From positions 813,001 to 877,000 of the forward strand of contig NC_088305.1 of the NCBI RefSeq assembly GCF_032854445.1: DNA of 64,000 nt. Direction: 5' to 3'. The notes under the pieces were generated by a model. It did not search any database. It was not told the origin of the DNA and worked only from the letters and a program-made list of their open reading frames with translations. The stretch comes from Liolophura sinensis. Lineage: Eukaryota; Mollusca; Polyplacophora; Chitonida; Chitonidae. Position numbers and translations under genes: made by a program. Within the stretch, counting starts at the first letter, position 1. Each line of letters opens with the position of its first letter. Positions 11,850-23,126 of this stretch are shown in pieces.

Positions 11850-13685
11850 CTGCTCGGTGACCCTAAGGGCAGAACAAATGATAGATGAAGGAAATAGCCG
11901 ACTTGTGATAGAAGTTGATCTATGTTGTGAAGTGACAATGAAGCTTGTTACAATATATCCCACTCACTAATACCTTTCTTGCCACGAGTAGAATACGAAA
12001 GCTGCCAGTGCTAATCATCAGTTTATGCAATTGCATATTCCGCACAATGGAGAAAACCCGAAAGATTTGACTTTGCCTTGAGCCAAGTAGGCGATGTCGG
12101 TGAGATAATTGTCCCCGAGAACAGCTTGTGGCGAAGACAACGCCAAGACTCGTTTATAATAACAGAGTCAAGGTCAGGGCGCTGAGGAAACTACCACCTC
12201 ATAAGGAGGGTTCCTAATAAATGAATCTTGTGAGAAAAACACAGTCAGCAAACCATGTCATTTGACTTGTATTAAAAGCCAAATATGTAAAGTAAAACGG
12301 CCAAGCAATTTTGCTAACATAAACTTCAGTGACATAACCATTTCTACAATTAAGTTGTAATCAAAAATTAGTCTTTCATTTGTGTGCAGGTTTAATGGTA
12401 TTATTGCTTCCGTTAAATAGTTCAAAGTGTTGGCTAGCTACAACACCCTAAAACAATCCAGGCTCTACCGAGCGAAGCTCATCGCACCTGCGCATAAAAA
12501 GACATTTCCTTGTTCGGGGGGCATAAAGTGTCTTTGCTGTATGCCACAACAATTGACATAAATGCTTAGTAAAAAACAAATGAAATGGACAGCTTAGAAG
12601 TGATATAAAACGTGGACAACTGTCCTGATGGTACGAACAAATCCCAGCACAGCTCCATTCTTAGTCGTCTCTCTGCTATGTCAGACCGAACAGCCCCCAG
12701 TCCATAATTTCGCACTACACATTCGTTGAAAATCTAGCATTCCTTATACCATATATACCGTCTATACACCGTTCCCTGGGGGATCAAGATTTGAACGCTA
12801 TCGACCACATCACCCGAGTTCTCACCTTGTTGAGACCGAGTCGTTCGCACTACTACTACCGCGTAAAAGACGGAAGCTGCTGGCGAAACTTTTGCCAAGA
12901 TCCTGTTACTAATGCAAAGCACAATCCGGCATTACTGTCAGCCATCATTATTTCGTGGAGATGTGAAGGGTTTGCTAAATACAAGGAATACCTCCGCTGC
13001 TCCATTTCTCCAGATCCGCGTGTACGCTTTACATGCTCCTGCAATCTTGTGATAGAGGGACTTCACGGAAATGTGCAGCCCTGCCAAATGTGGTCATTCA
13101 TCTTACCGCGTGACACTTTAACGTCTTATGCATGACTGATGCCATGTAATTTTTTGCTGGAATTTGCTTATTCAATTTTTTTCAATTGCTACAAATTTTT
13201 TCTTGAGCTGCACACTGTGGCGAATGAATTGTTCACAATAAACTGACCTCAAACAAGGTTTGAACATTACTTCTCCATTATGAATATCGCTTTTCCTCAC
13301 GTCGCGTGACTGATACAACATAACAGCACATGTAGATGCGTTAAGGTTTAAAGTTCTCAGGTAAAACTTTAAAGGATGGAGCCAGAGCAAGAACAACAAA
13401 ATCGCTTGTGTTCGCCCATGTCTGGCATCAAAAGTTATTCCTTAATCAACAATGCCAACGCTTGCGAATTGTTGAGTTCGCAATACCATCTCCTGGTATT
13501 TCATATCACTGTCTGTTGCGCCTTCACTAACGGAGGACCGCGATGCCAGTTTCACCCCATACTCGGACAATACAACAGACAAGGCAACCATGAGCTTAGT
13601 GAATTGGCTATTGTCTTTTGGATTTACAGTGTGTTTCTGGGGAGACACGTATCAACACAGCTAACCCAGGTTACGTGACCGGTAC
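11850..13685 (+). repeat. old segmental duplication, copy B
   Basis: Partner of 6085-8492: the first block (11863-12325) and three colinear blocks (about 12832-13015, 13190-13320, 13375-13680) match in the same orientation and order. Its right end merges into the 59-bp minisatellite, whose unit (TTTACAACATGACAGTTCAC) resembles the sequence just past copy A (GTACAACACGAGAATTCA). The array may have grown from the edge of the duplicated unit. Confidence 0.6.
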
Positions 13686-13701
13686 AAGATATACGTCATC
13701 G

Positions 13702-14297
13702 TGATACTTTACAACATGACAGTTCACGGGGAATCCTCGACTGGCGGTCTTGTAGTCAGGTATATCTTTACAATATGACAGTTCACGGGGATTCCTCGAA
13801 TTGCGGCCTTGCAGCCCGGTGCATCTTTACAACATGACAGCTCAAGGGGAATCCTCGACTGGAGGCCTTGTAGCCTGGTACATCTTTACAACATGACAGC
13901 TCACGGTGAATTCTCTACTGGCGGTCTTGTAGCCTTGTACATCTTTACAATAGGACAGCTCACGGGAATCCTGGACTCACGGTCTTGTAGCCCGGTGCAT
14001 CTTTACAACATGACAGCTCACGGAGAATTCTCTACTGGCGATCTTGTAGCCTTGTACATCTTTACAATAGGATAGCTCACGGGAATCCTGGACTCGGGGT
14101 CTTGTAGTTTGGTGCATCTTTACAACATGACAGCTCACGGAGAATTCACTACTGGCAGTCTTGTAGCCTTGTACATCTTTACAATAGGACAGCTCACGGG
14201 AATCCTGGACTCACGGTCTTGTAGCCCGGTGCATCTTTACAACATGACAGCTCACGGAGAATTCTCTACTGGCGATCTTGTAGCCTGGCACATCTAA
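13702..14297. repeat. 59-bp minisatellite with exact 117-bp dimer structure
   Basis: The monomer runs GACAGCTCACGG, GAATCCTCGACTGG, TCTTGTAGCC, CATCTTTACAACAT. From about 13880 two monomer types alternate ('GAATTCTCTACTGG' and 'GAATCCTGGACTC'), and the same point recurs at 13920, 14037, 14154 and 14271, a spacing of exactly 117 bp. The dimer is therefore the recent unit of amplification. Confidence 0.92.
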
Positions 14298-15720
14298 TGA
14301 CACCAACATTAGATTTGGTCCGACGAGAGCCTAACCAGATTGTATACAGGAAAAACAAAGCATTGAAATTAAAGTAATCTTGAAAAATGTCTCCCTAGTC
14401 TCTAGTTTGGTAATAAAGCATAAGAAGTAGGAAAGTATATATAGTACGTAATTAGGACGGAAGTCTACAATTTTTAGTGATTACGGAAAGACACAACAAA
14501 TGTCGTAGAGGAAGAAAGCAAACCAGTATCCTGTGTAAGTGTGAATTAAATCAGTGCATTCAGCAATTCAGCAATTACGTTATTATTCTTATCCAATGTG
14601 CACATTTGTAGTTACATAAAATGAACAAGATAATATCGTTCTGTTAAAGATATTGCTTGATATAGTTTTTGCCATGGATTTTAGGATATGGAAATCAGAA
14701 ACCATTGCTTGTTATGGATTGTAAATTCTGTACAGCGCCATGTTGCAATGTGGTCTAATTGAAACATTCTTAAATGGATATTTGCAAAAACGTGGGACTA
14801 CCATGTCACAAAACCCTGATGTTCGATCCAGAAGTAATTTCTCTCCGAGGAGGAAAATGTGCAAGACTAAGAAATGTCATTGTACAGTTGTGTCGAAAGC
14901 GGAGTCGATATATGCTTGCGGGCATACCCTAGGGTTACGGGTTTATCAACGTCAGATCGGTGAATTCGACGTGAGATTTCCTTTCTTGATACTGGCAACG
15001 AACGATGTCCCATAGGCTATATTCTGATGGCGAACACAGAGAACAAGATTAAGATGATTCGATAAAGAAAGATTCGCAAGCAATTGGATTTTCTGATGGT
15101 TATCTTTTCCCGTTAGGTTTGACAAGAATGGCTGTAGTCGGTGATCTAAGAGACAGAAAAATAACATATCGTGGTTCGTTGCGAAGAGCTGGGGCTGCCA
15201 TTCTGGCTTAGAAGGATCTCTTCGCCATTTTCTTCGCCTGATGTTCCCGGAATAACCAAACAGCTAATTACACGTTTTTGACGACATCCTCTTGCTCCAA
15301 GTCAGCGAAAAAAGCCAACAGCTTCATTTATCCCCTTTTTCTGAAGGTTTGGCATTTTTTGTGTGGCAAGTAGAAAAAATCAACAACAGAAATGCCTCAG
15401 GGGTCTTTCCAACCCGTATGAAGCAGAGGGATATGACGAAAAGCGACCAGCTATCGATCTGTCTCTGAACGCACAGACATGTGCCCATGTTATTTGAGGT
15501 ACAGTATTAGTACACTTCCAGGCATGCTCGAACCTTTACGCGCCACACCTCTGCCAAGACGGTGCATGCCTTGCCTGGATCCATTCTTTCTGTGATGTTT
15601 ATTAAACCATAGAGTGAAGGAGATTTCTTCAAAGAACGTCAAGAGCGCTGAAAACGGGCAACAAAAACAAGTCCTCATTTGAGATGTCTGCTGAAACGAT
15701 CTGACGTGGGATCGATGAGA
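14298..15720. other. unassigned; one 91-codon ATG frame
   Basis: The only notable item is an ATG-initiated 91-codon plus-strand frame (14740-15015) with a basic cysteine patch (RRKMCKTKKCHC). It has no signal peptide, recognised domain or clear splice sites, so I do not call it a gene. No repeat family is recognised in the rest. Confidence 0.35.
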
Positions 15721-15730
15721 AAGGGGAGGC

Positions 15731-15780
15731 TATAAAAGATCCCAGGCTCGAAGCGTGATACTGACAGCGTCAGTGTCACT
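15731..15780 (+). promoter_or_regulatory. TATA box with Inr-like sequence
   Basis: TATAAAAG at 15731-15738 sits in a short GC-richer context, followed by ATACTGACAGCGTCAGTGTC with Inr-like cytosine-adenine starts near 15760 and 15771. TATA-to-start spacing is about 30-40 bp. No gene with an ATG is identified downstream; the first large open frame, at 16037, has no in-frame ATG. It may be a promoter for an unseen transcript or a chance match. Confidence 0.25.
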
Positions 15781-16095
15781 GTCGGCGTTGATAGCAGATA
15801 GGCTTAAAATCTAGTCAAAAGGTGATATAACAGTCTGTTTTTATTTCCCTGTCTTTACTGGACTTTTAAATAACAGCACCGCCTTGCAAAGCCTAAACTC
15901 CACGTTTTGTGTGGAGACAACAAACGTTTAGATAGGCCTATCAACCTTGTATTCTGTATCGCCCCATCCTATGCTTTAAATGAAAACAAATGTTGCTTTA
16001 ATAATGTTTTCTTTTTTCAATGTCTGTTAACTTTGGTTGCGCTATTTTATACACGGTGGTTTCTATGAAGTATTCCACATTTGTAATGCTTGCAA
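15781..16095. other. unassigned sequence before the 42-bp array
   Basis: AT-rich sequence with no gene or repeat seen. Confidence 0.45.
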
Positions 16096-16850
16096 CAATC
16101 TGGCAACTTTACCACACCTTCATCCACCAACAAACAACAATCTAGCAGCCTTACCACTTTCTCATCCGCCAACAAACAACAGTGCGGCAGCCTTACCACG
16201 TTTTCACCCGCCAATAAACAACAATCTGGCAGCCTTACCACACCTTCATCCACCAACAAACAACAATCTGGCAGCCTTACCACTCCTTCATTCACCTACA
16301 AACAACAATCTGTCAGCCTTACCACGTTTTCATCCACCAACAAACAACAATCTGGCAGCCTTACCACTTTTTCATCCACAAACAAACAACAGTGAGGCAG
16401 CCTTACCACGTTTTCACCCGCCAATAAACAACAATCTGGCAGCCTTACCACACCTTCATCCACCAACAATTAACAATCTGGCAGCCTTACCACTCCTTCA
16501 TTCACCAACAAACAACAATCTGTCAGCCTTACCACGTTTTCATCCACCAACAAACAACAATCTGGCAGCCTTACCACTTTTTCATCCACAAACAAACAAC
16601 AATGTGGCAGCCTTACCACTCCTTCAACCGCCAACAAACAACAATCTGCCAGCCTTACCACACCTTCATCCACCAGCAAAACAACAACCTGGCAGCCTTA
16701 CCACTTTTTCATCCGCCAACAAACAACAATCTGGCAGCCTTACCACTTTTTCATCCGCCAACAAACAACAATCTGGCAGCCTTACCACTTTTTCATCCGC
16801 CAACAAACAACAATCTGGCAGCCTTACCACACCTTCCTCCACCAAACAAG
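16096..16850. repeat. 42-bp minisatellite with 210-bp higher-order unit
   Basis: About 18 copies of a unit reading CAGCCTTACCACTTTTTCAT + CCGCCAACAAACAACAATCT + GG. A block of five variant units starting at 16201 recurs at 16411, exactly 210 bp later, so a pentamer was duplicated. As 42 is a multiple of three, a 278-codon plus-strand frame (repeat LAALPLFHPPTNNN) and frames on the other strand are open. The plus frame has no ATG in front of the repeats, so I treat it as non-coding. Confidence 0.95.
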
Positions 16851-17039
16851 TAACAATTTGCACACATCGATGAAGCGAATGCTTGCGTTTGTGTCATTAT
16901 CTGTTACACTTTTTTCATGCCTGTTTATACATCATACTCTAATGTAGCTATTGACACCATCGTGTCCCCCTTTCTGAAAACATAACATACTTCACACTCC
17001 ATATATGCTTGATTTTGAATGTTGATTTTTTATTTCACC

Positions 17040-17469
17040 AGAAATTTACATCATCTTTACGTTAGATGACAACTGGAAGGGCGGGAATAAAACCCACGGG
17101 GCTACGCCTACAAATACTACTGTCTGTATCGCATAACACAAAATGTTTTATTATAAGCCACCATTTCAAGTAAATATAGTTTAGGGTTCTTTTGCAAGCA
17201 GATATGGACCGGTATACTTTAAGTCTGTGGGGCAATTTATTCCATTGGCGGGGGCCTTTACCTCTCAGGGAAAAGAAAGAGATATTTGTTCTATGAAATA
17301 GCCGAAATAGGTTTAGTGTAGAATGTCTGGTAGTGTGATGATGAATGCTTTGAATCCTTTCAGATATCGAGTGGAAATTTACAGCTAGTAGATATGGGTA
17401 ATGGAAATGCCTATGCACAAATATGAGTATAAGAAAATCACTTATTAAATGAAGGGGATCCTTGCACAT
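17040..17469 (-). mobile_element. LINE fragment, C-terminal end of ORF2
   Basis: The minus-strand frame 17062-17469 contains a run typical of the end of non-LTR retrotransposon polyproteins: HHHTTRHSTLNLF, then NISFFSLRGKGPRQWNKLP, then a serine/lysine end resembling 'FKxxLK'. The WN-LP motif after an 'S-x-x-G-P' stretch is known from CR1/L2/RTE-like elements. Only the last 100 or so residues remain. No reverse transcriptase core is seen upstream, so this is a 5'-truncated insertion. Confidence 0.65.
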
Positions 17470-17520
17470 TTATTGTTTTAAGTCTTAGTAGGGTAATATG
17501 GTCGGCCATAAATCGATAGT

Positions 17521-17784
17521 ATTATTTATTTATTTGATGTTTAACGCCATACTGAATAATACGTCATTCTATACGACGGCACTCAACTTTATTGTGGAAG
17601 GAATCCGGAAAGAGACCAGGCGAATCCCACGACCATCCGCACGCTGATGGCAGACCTTCCCACTTACGGCCCTAGGAAAAAAATGGCAAGAGCTGGACTT
17701 CAACTAATAGCGATAGCATTAGTGACAGGCTCCTGAGTCACTGTGCTGCGCTAGCACGCGAACCACTCGGTCACGGAAGCCCCT
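17521..17784 (-). repeat. SINE family A, full length but diverged
   Basis: From tail to head it keeps every block of the family: (ATTT)n, AACGCCATACT, CCCACGACCATCCGCA, GAGCTGGACTTCAAC, AGGCTCCTGAGTCA, GCTGCGCTAGCACGCG and the end of the tRNA-like head. Many substitutions show that it is old. Confidence 0.8.
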
Positions 17785-18371
17785 GTTTGCTTTTCTGAGG
17801 GTTGTCATGTATACAGGTGAAGGAAAGAAGTTCAAGGGAACTCTGGCCACTTCAGTCGTCATGTACCTAACACACCTTTTCGAGTAAGGCCGGTCACCCA
17901 GCCAGTGGTAAGGAACACCAAAGATAATATGCATATTGATAAGCAATTTGTAGTGTTATCACACAATATCCCAGTGGTACCAAAACAATCGATGCGTGTT
18001 ATCCCCATCCATGCTCTGCAAAGAGAGTCGTATTCATATTGTATTCCCAAAGCAATGACAACATAAGGCAAATTATATCACCTAATTAGATTTCACAACA
18101 TTTGGATAGAGATTCTTGAACCGGGCCGCTCAGATGATCCACAGCTGTTTCCCCAAAGGAGGTTAGGCGTAGGGAAATTCCATTATTGGGAACAACGCAC
18201 CCCCCCCCCCTCCCCCAACACACAAAATAATGAGGGCCCACAGAGAGTGCGGCAGGGATAGGGCGCTAGTAATGACTACACGTATAACAAGACATAAAAT
18301 CTTCGGCTTCTAATACTAATCTATTACAGTAGTGGTAAATTGTACAGCAAAGCAAAACTGGAACTCTTTGG
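17785..18371. other. unassigned; contains a C-rich tract
   Basis: No gene seen. At about 18201-18216 a poly-C run is broken once by T. Confidence 0.45.
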
Positions 18372-18968
18372 GAAAAGAACTGAAAACAATGTAAAGAAAC
18401 AGACAATGGGAAGAAACAGGTAGTGCAAAGAAAAAGACACTGGGAAAAAACAGGCAGTGTAAAGAAACAGACAATGTAAGGAAACAGACAATGGGAAGAA
18501 ACAGGCAGTGTAAAGAAACAGATAATGTAAAGAAACAGACAATGGGAAGAAACAGGCAGTGTAAAGAAACAGACAATGTAAGGAAACAGACAATGTGAAG
18601 AAACAGGCGGTGTAAAGAAACAGATAATGTAAAGAAACAGACAATGGGAAGAAACAGGCAGTGTAAAGAAACAGATAATGTAAGGAAACAGGCAATGGGA
18701 AGAAACAGACAGTGTAAAGAAACAGACAATGGAAAGAAACAGACAATGGGAAGAAACGGACAGTGTAAAGAAAAAGATAATGTAAAGAAACAGACAATGG
18801 GAAGAAACAGGCAGTGTAAAGAAACAGATATTGTAAAGAAACAGACAATGGGAAGAAACAGGCAGTGTAAAGAAACAGATATTGTAAAGAAACAGACAAT
18901 GGGAAGACACAGGCAGTGTAAAGAAACAGATAATGTAAAGAAACAGACAATGGGAAGAAACACAATGT
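18372..18968. repeat. 17-bp minisatellite, partly in 51-bp trimers
   Basis: About 35 units of GTAAAGAAACAGACAAT and variants. Three variant types (GGGAAGAAACAGGCAGT, GTAAAGAAACAGATAAT, GTAAAGAAACAGACAAT) follow one another through much of the array, giving a 51-bp higher-order unit. The purine-rich plus strand and 51-bp period explain the long CFFTLSVSLHCLF-type frames on the minus strand; these are not genes. Confidence 0.94.
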
Positions 18969-19468
18969 AAAGATGACGAAGAAAGGAAGGGAATAAGCAG
19001 AGTCTTTGCGTTTATATGATACCATCACACAGCATCTGTTGATTCGTCCGCATGCATGCACAAAAAATTAGAATGGAAAACTGTTGATTCGCACCTACCA
19101 AATAAAAATAGCTCAATGAATTCTCCATTATATCGTCGATTAGTTTATCATTTACATTTAAGGTATAGTGTCGGTATATGTAGCTCTAGATACATGTTAT
19201 ATAACAGACGGAAAAGACGGATGTTGTCAATGGGGTGCCAGATGGGGTTTGAGATTAAACGTCTTTGGGGATGCCGTGTCGGCAGGTCTACGGTCGTTGG
19301 GGATTGGTTGTGCGTCGATGGGTGCTAAGGGGGAAATTGTGTGGGATAAGCTGGTAATGGGGAGGGGTTGAGATAGATACCTATGTGTTTGGTATTGTGC
19401 GTGACCCTATGTGTATTAGAGTTATACCGTTGTTGCGAATTTGAGCGAGCTTGATGTACGTGTGTATA
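18969..19468. other. unassigned, partly G-rich
   Basis: Between 19215 and 19372 the plus strand has many GGGG runs but long loops between them. No gene or named repeat is recognised. The Tc1 element inserted at its right end. Confidence 0.45.
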
Positions 19469-21126
19469 CAGTCACGGAAAAAATTATTAGACCACTCATA
19501 TTTTCTTTGGTTTCTTGTTCATTTTAATGCCTGGCAACCCTAAAGGTGTTTTAACTGAAGATTACAATGAATACGACAAAAATCCAGCTGATTCCATAAT
19601 ACTTTGTCGTATTTGATATGCTTTAAGGTCAGTTGTATTCCTAGGGTATATGCGAGGCAATTTCATGCTTTCCATTTACATGCAGACTTACATAAAGAGT
19701 GGTTTCCTGTTTACATGTAGGCTTACATAAATAGGGGTCTCTTGTTTATATATTAAGACGCAGCACAACTTGGTAGTTGTCAGCTCTCATAATGCCTAAA
19801 ACGAAAGAATTATGTGGAGCCAGAAAGGCAGCCATCTTGGCACAGCTTGATACTGGATTGAGCGAGCGACAAGTGGCCAAAAAACTGAAGATCTCTAAGA
19901 CAGCAGTTCATTACACCAAGAAAAAGCAAGCCGAACATGGTACTACAAAACTGCTAGCTAGTCGAGGCAGGAAACGTCTTTCTACCCCACGAGATGACTG
20001 AGCACTCATCCGGTCCTGTATCAAGAATCGTCGTCAGACCTCCAGAGACCTTAGAAATGAGTGGGCATTGTCAACAAATGTGACTTGTTCAGCAAGAACA
20101 GTTCGAAACCGACTTCTTGAAGCTGGTCTAAAGTCGCACAGGGCACGGAAGAAGCCCTTCATCAACGAGAGGCAGCGGAAGGCCCGCTTGCGTTTTGCGA
20201 GAGATCACAAGAATTGGACGGTTGATGATTGGGCTAAAGTTCTCTTCAGTGATGAATCCAATTTTGAGTTGATGCCTACTCCAGCCAACTTACTGGTTAG
20301 GAGGAAGCCTGGGAAAGCCTACAAACCAGGCTGCCTTGCTCCTACTGTAAAGCATGGGGGTGGATCAGTGATGATCTGGGGTTGTTTCAGTATGGGTGGA
20401 ACAGGACAGATGCAGTTGTGTGAAGGGAGAATGAACCAAGTCACATACAGAGCTACTCTTGAAAACAGTCTTCTTCCATCAGCTGCTAAACTCTTTCCTG
20501 GCTCAAATGACTGGATTTTCCAACAAGACAATGCCCCTTGCCACACGGCAAGGTCAGTTAAAACCTGGATAGAGAACCGGAACATTCGAACCATGAATTG
20601 GCCTGCTCAGTCACCTGATCTGAATCCAATTGAAAACGTGTGGAATATTATCAAGTTCAAAATGGAGAACCACAAGCCCAAAAACAAAGCAAATTTGTTC
20701 GAATTTTTGCAACAGGAATGGGCTGCTGTGACCGCAGGGCAATGTAACAAACTGGTGGAGAGCATGCCAAGGCGCATGGCTGCAGTCATCAAAAACCATG
20801 GGCATGCAATCAAGTACTAACTCCCGTGTGAGACTGAGAGTCATGTGACTACGTCACTAGGAGACAGGAGAAAAAATGAAATGCCAAAATGTTTTTGAGA
20901 ATACAGTTGCCACATCTACAGATGTATGAGCTTAAGTGATTTTGGTCATTGTCAAGAAAGTCATAGAGAACTGATAGATATCACCTCTTAAATAAAACCC
21001 TTATGAACTATTTCTGTTTTCATCACTTTCTTTGCCCAAACAAATGTTCCTTCAGTTGTGCAAGGTTTTAAAATGAACAAGAAATGGGAGAAAGCAAGGG
21101 TGGTCTAATAATTTTTTCCATGACTG
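19469..21126 (+). mobile_element. Tc1-type DNA transposon, complete ends
   Basis: The 1658-bp element is flanked by TA on both sides (19467-19468 and 21127-21128), the target of Tc1/mariner elements. The first roughly 70 bp and the reverse complement of the last roughly 70 bp match with few changes, starting CAGTCACGGAAAAAATTATT against CAGTCATGGAAAAAATTATT. One transposase gene lies inside. Intact ends and a nearly intact gene point to a recent insertion. It sits next to a 31-bp minisatellite. Similar inverted repeats are known to me from fish and amphibian Tc1 families, but that is memory only. Confidence 0.95.
19792..20820 (+). pseudogene. Tc1 transposase, one in-frame stop (DD34E)
   Basis: Catalyses cut-and-paste transposition at TA sites. 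The first ATG is at 19792 (MPKTKELCGARK). The N-terminal helix-turn-helix (about residues 12-50, with QVAKKLKISKTAVHY) is followed by a GRPR-like GRKR. Codon 70 is TGA (19999-20001), directly after STPRDD. The same frame then continues to the TAA at 20820, for 342 sense-or-stop codons, the usual Tc1 length. The catalytic triad is present: D154 in LFSDESNF, D246 in FQQDNAPCH and E281 in DLNPIENVW, with 34 residues between the last two. Related proteins usually have arginine after this DD, so CGA to TGA by CpG decay is the likely cause. Without stop readthrough the copy cannot make a full enzyme. Confidence 0.93.
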
Positions 21127-21149
21127 TAGGTTCGGGCGTGCGAGTTAGT

Positions 21150-21762
21150 TATTAGGACAAGCTGAATAGGCGCGTGTTGGCATGGGCAAGTCAGATAGAC
21201 ATGTGTTTGAGATGGAACAAGATAGATGGACATGTGTTCGAGATGGTACAAGCTAGATGGACATGTGTTGGAGATGGGACAAGCTAGATGGACATGTGTT
21301 GGAGATGGGACAAGCTAGATGGATATGTGTTCGAGATGGGACAAGCTAGATGGACATGTGTTCAAGATGGGACAAGCTAGATGGACATGTGTTCAAGATG
21401 GGACAAGCTAGATGGACATGTGTTCAAGATGGGACAAGCTAGATGGACATGTGTTCGAGATGGGACAAGCTCGATAGATGCATATTGTACATGGGACAAG
21501 GTGAATAAGCGCGTGTTGGAGATGGGACAAATTAAATAGACGCGTTCTGGTGGATGGGACATGATGGATAGACTCATGGTGAAGATGAGACATTTTAGAT
21601 ATCCGCATGTTGGGAATGTGACAAACCAGATAGATACGTGTTGCAGATGGGACAAACCAGATAGACACGTGTTGCAGATGGGACAAGCCAGATAGACACG
21701 TGTTGCAGATGGGACAAGCCAGATAGACACGTGTTGCAGATGGGACAAACCCCAGATTTATA
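21150..21762. repeat. 31-bp minisatellite (about 20 copies)
   Basis: The unit is GGGACAAGCTAGATGGACAT + GTGTTCGAGAT. The right-hand units differ ('AAGCCAGATAGACACGTGTTGCAGAT') and are nearly identical to one another, so that end expanded last. It begins 24 bp after the Tc1 element. Confidence 0.93.
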
Positions 21763-21767
21763 GTCCT

Positions 21768-21855
21768 TTGGTGTTGCATTTTGTTTTGGGAATTGGACTT
21801 GCGATTATTAATCTGGGACGCCTATTATAGTTGACTTGTATACAAATGTTTACAG
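21768..21855 (+). repeat. dispersed repeat D, copy 2 (3' part)
   Basis: Holds GTTTTGGGAATTGGACTTGC and GATTATTAATCTGGGACG followed by GTATACAAATGT, matching the right half of the copies at 42078-42330 and 58770-59030. It abuts the 31-bp array. Confidence 0.45.
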
Positions 21856-22714
21856 CCTTCACACTCTTCTCATTGCGGAGAGCAATTTAACACGCTTTTC
21901 TGGGAAGAGTTTCGTGTACCCAGTATAAGACATTTTGTACGATGTATGCACGGTGTGTTGGTAGTGCACGTTTGGAACTGACAAATTAAGATGGTGTATT
22001 TTTGAACATGGAAAACTAGAATGTCGTACATGAGAACCGTACGGGTAAAAGCTGTTCAATGCTGAATGGTGTGCTACACGATTTCGTAGAACCAAAATTT
22101 CAGGGTCAGTGAAATTGTAGGTAAACATGCCCTTTCTGTGACTGTGTTTGAATACTCCATCGGTAAAGGCCAAGCAAATTAATTACTAACCATAGACATA
22201 AACCTTGAACTTACTCATAATCCTGTGAGAATTTCCCACGGTTATCCGAGTGGAATCTCAAACCTCATCCTCTTCTATAAAATTTCGCGACGGAAGGAAA
22301 ATTATACATTATAAAAATGCACCAGTGATTACCGTACACCGTAAAAAAATATAAAACTCCGGGGAAAATCGATCACTTACGGAGAACTCAACTTCTTGCT
22401 ACTTACCCATTAAATTATCCCAGCGACCTTAGTCAGATTTCGGCAATCTCTAAATCGATATCCTGACCATCTCAGTCAGATTACAGCAAGGTACAAGTAA
22501 GTACGTTCAATCCATGGTGCAATCCGTTTTTAGAAATTGCACTAACACGCGTTTTATGGGGGGAAAATGTCCAGTTTTCAGTTCTCTACTGCCAGTTTAT
22601 GTCGGTTTAGCCATGTTTGTGTGCATGATCACACGCCGTAGCTATAATCGTCGTATAAACAACATTCTTTAATAAGACATGAAAGTCAAATCAAATAAAT
22701 AGATAAATATATTA
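21856..22714. other. unassigned intergenic sequence
   Basis: A 104-codon minus frame (21859-22173) has no recognised features. No repeat or RNA gene seen. Confidence 0.45.
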
Positions 22715-22719
22715 TGTTT

Positions 22720-22964
22720 GTGTGTATTGGGAATGTGTATGTGTATGGGCAATCTGTATGTGTATGGGCAATCTGTATGTGTATTGGCAATCTGTATGTG
22801 TATTGGCAATCTGTATGTGTATTGGCAATCTGTATGTGTATTGGCAATCTGTATGTGTATGGGCAATCTGTATGTGTATGGGCAATCTGTATGTGTATGG
22901 GCAATCTGTATGTGTATTGGCAATCTGTATGTGTATTGGCAATCTGTATGTGTATGGGCTATCT
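22720..22964. repeat. 19-bp minisatellite (about 13 copies)
   Basis: The unit is CAATCTGTATGTGTATTGG, or GGGCAATCTGTATGTGTAT with G/T variation at one site. Similar units (GGGCAATCCTTATGTTTATT) reappear right after the SINE at 23127, so the SINE lies inside the array. Confidence 0.94.
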
Positions 22965-23126
22965 TTATTTATGTATTTATTTATTTGATTTATTTATTTA
23001 TTTCATTGGTGGTTTACGTTGCACTCAAGAATATTTCACTTATACGACGGCGGCCAGCCTTATTTTGCGAGGAATCAGGGCAGAGCCCGGGGGAAACCCA
23101 CGACCACCCCAAGGTTGGTGGCAGAC
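22965..23126 (-). repeat. SINE family A inserted in the 19-bp array
   Basis: Tail (ATTT)n, TTCACTTATACGACGGCGGC, GCAGAGCCCGGGGGAAACCC, then a break in 'GGTGGCAGAC' where array sequence resumes. The tRNA-like half is missing (5' truncation). Confidence 0.85.

Noticed and set aside
18266-19061. Three overlapping minus-strand frames of 214-245 codons (SVSLHCLFLYTACFF-type)
   Set aside because: All three frames of one strand are open over a 17-bp repeat with a 51-bp super-unit; hydrophobic content comes from the T-rich strand.
20319-20844. Minus-strand frames over the Tc1 transposase
   Set aside because: Antisense shadows of the transposase frame.
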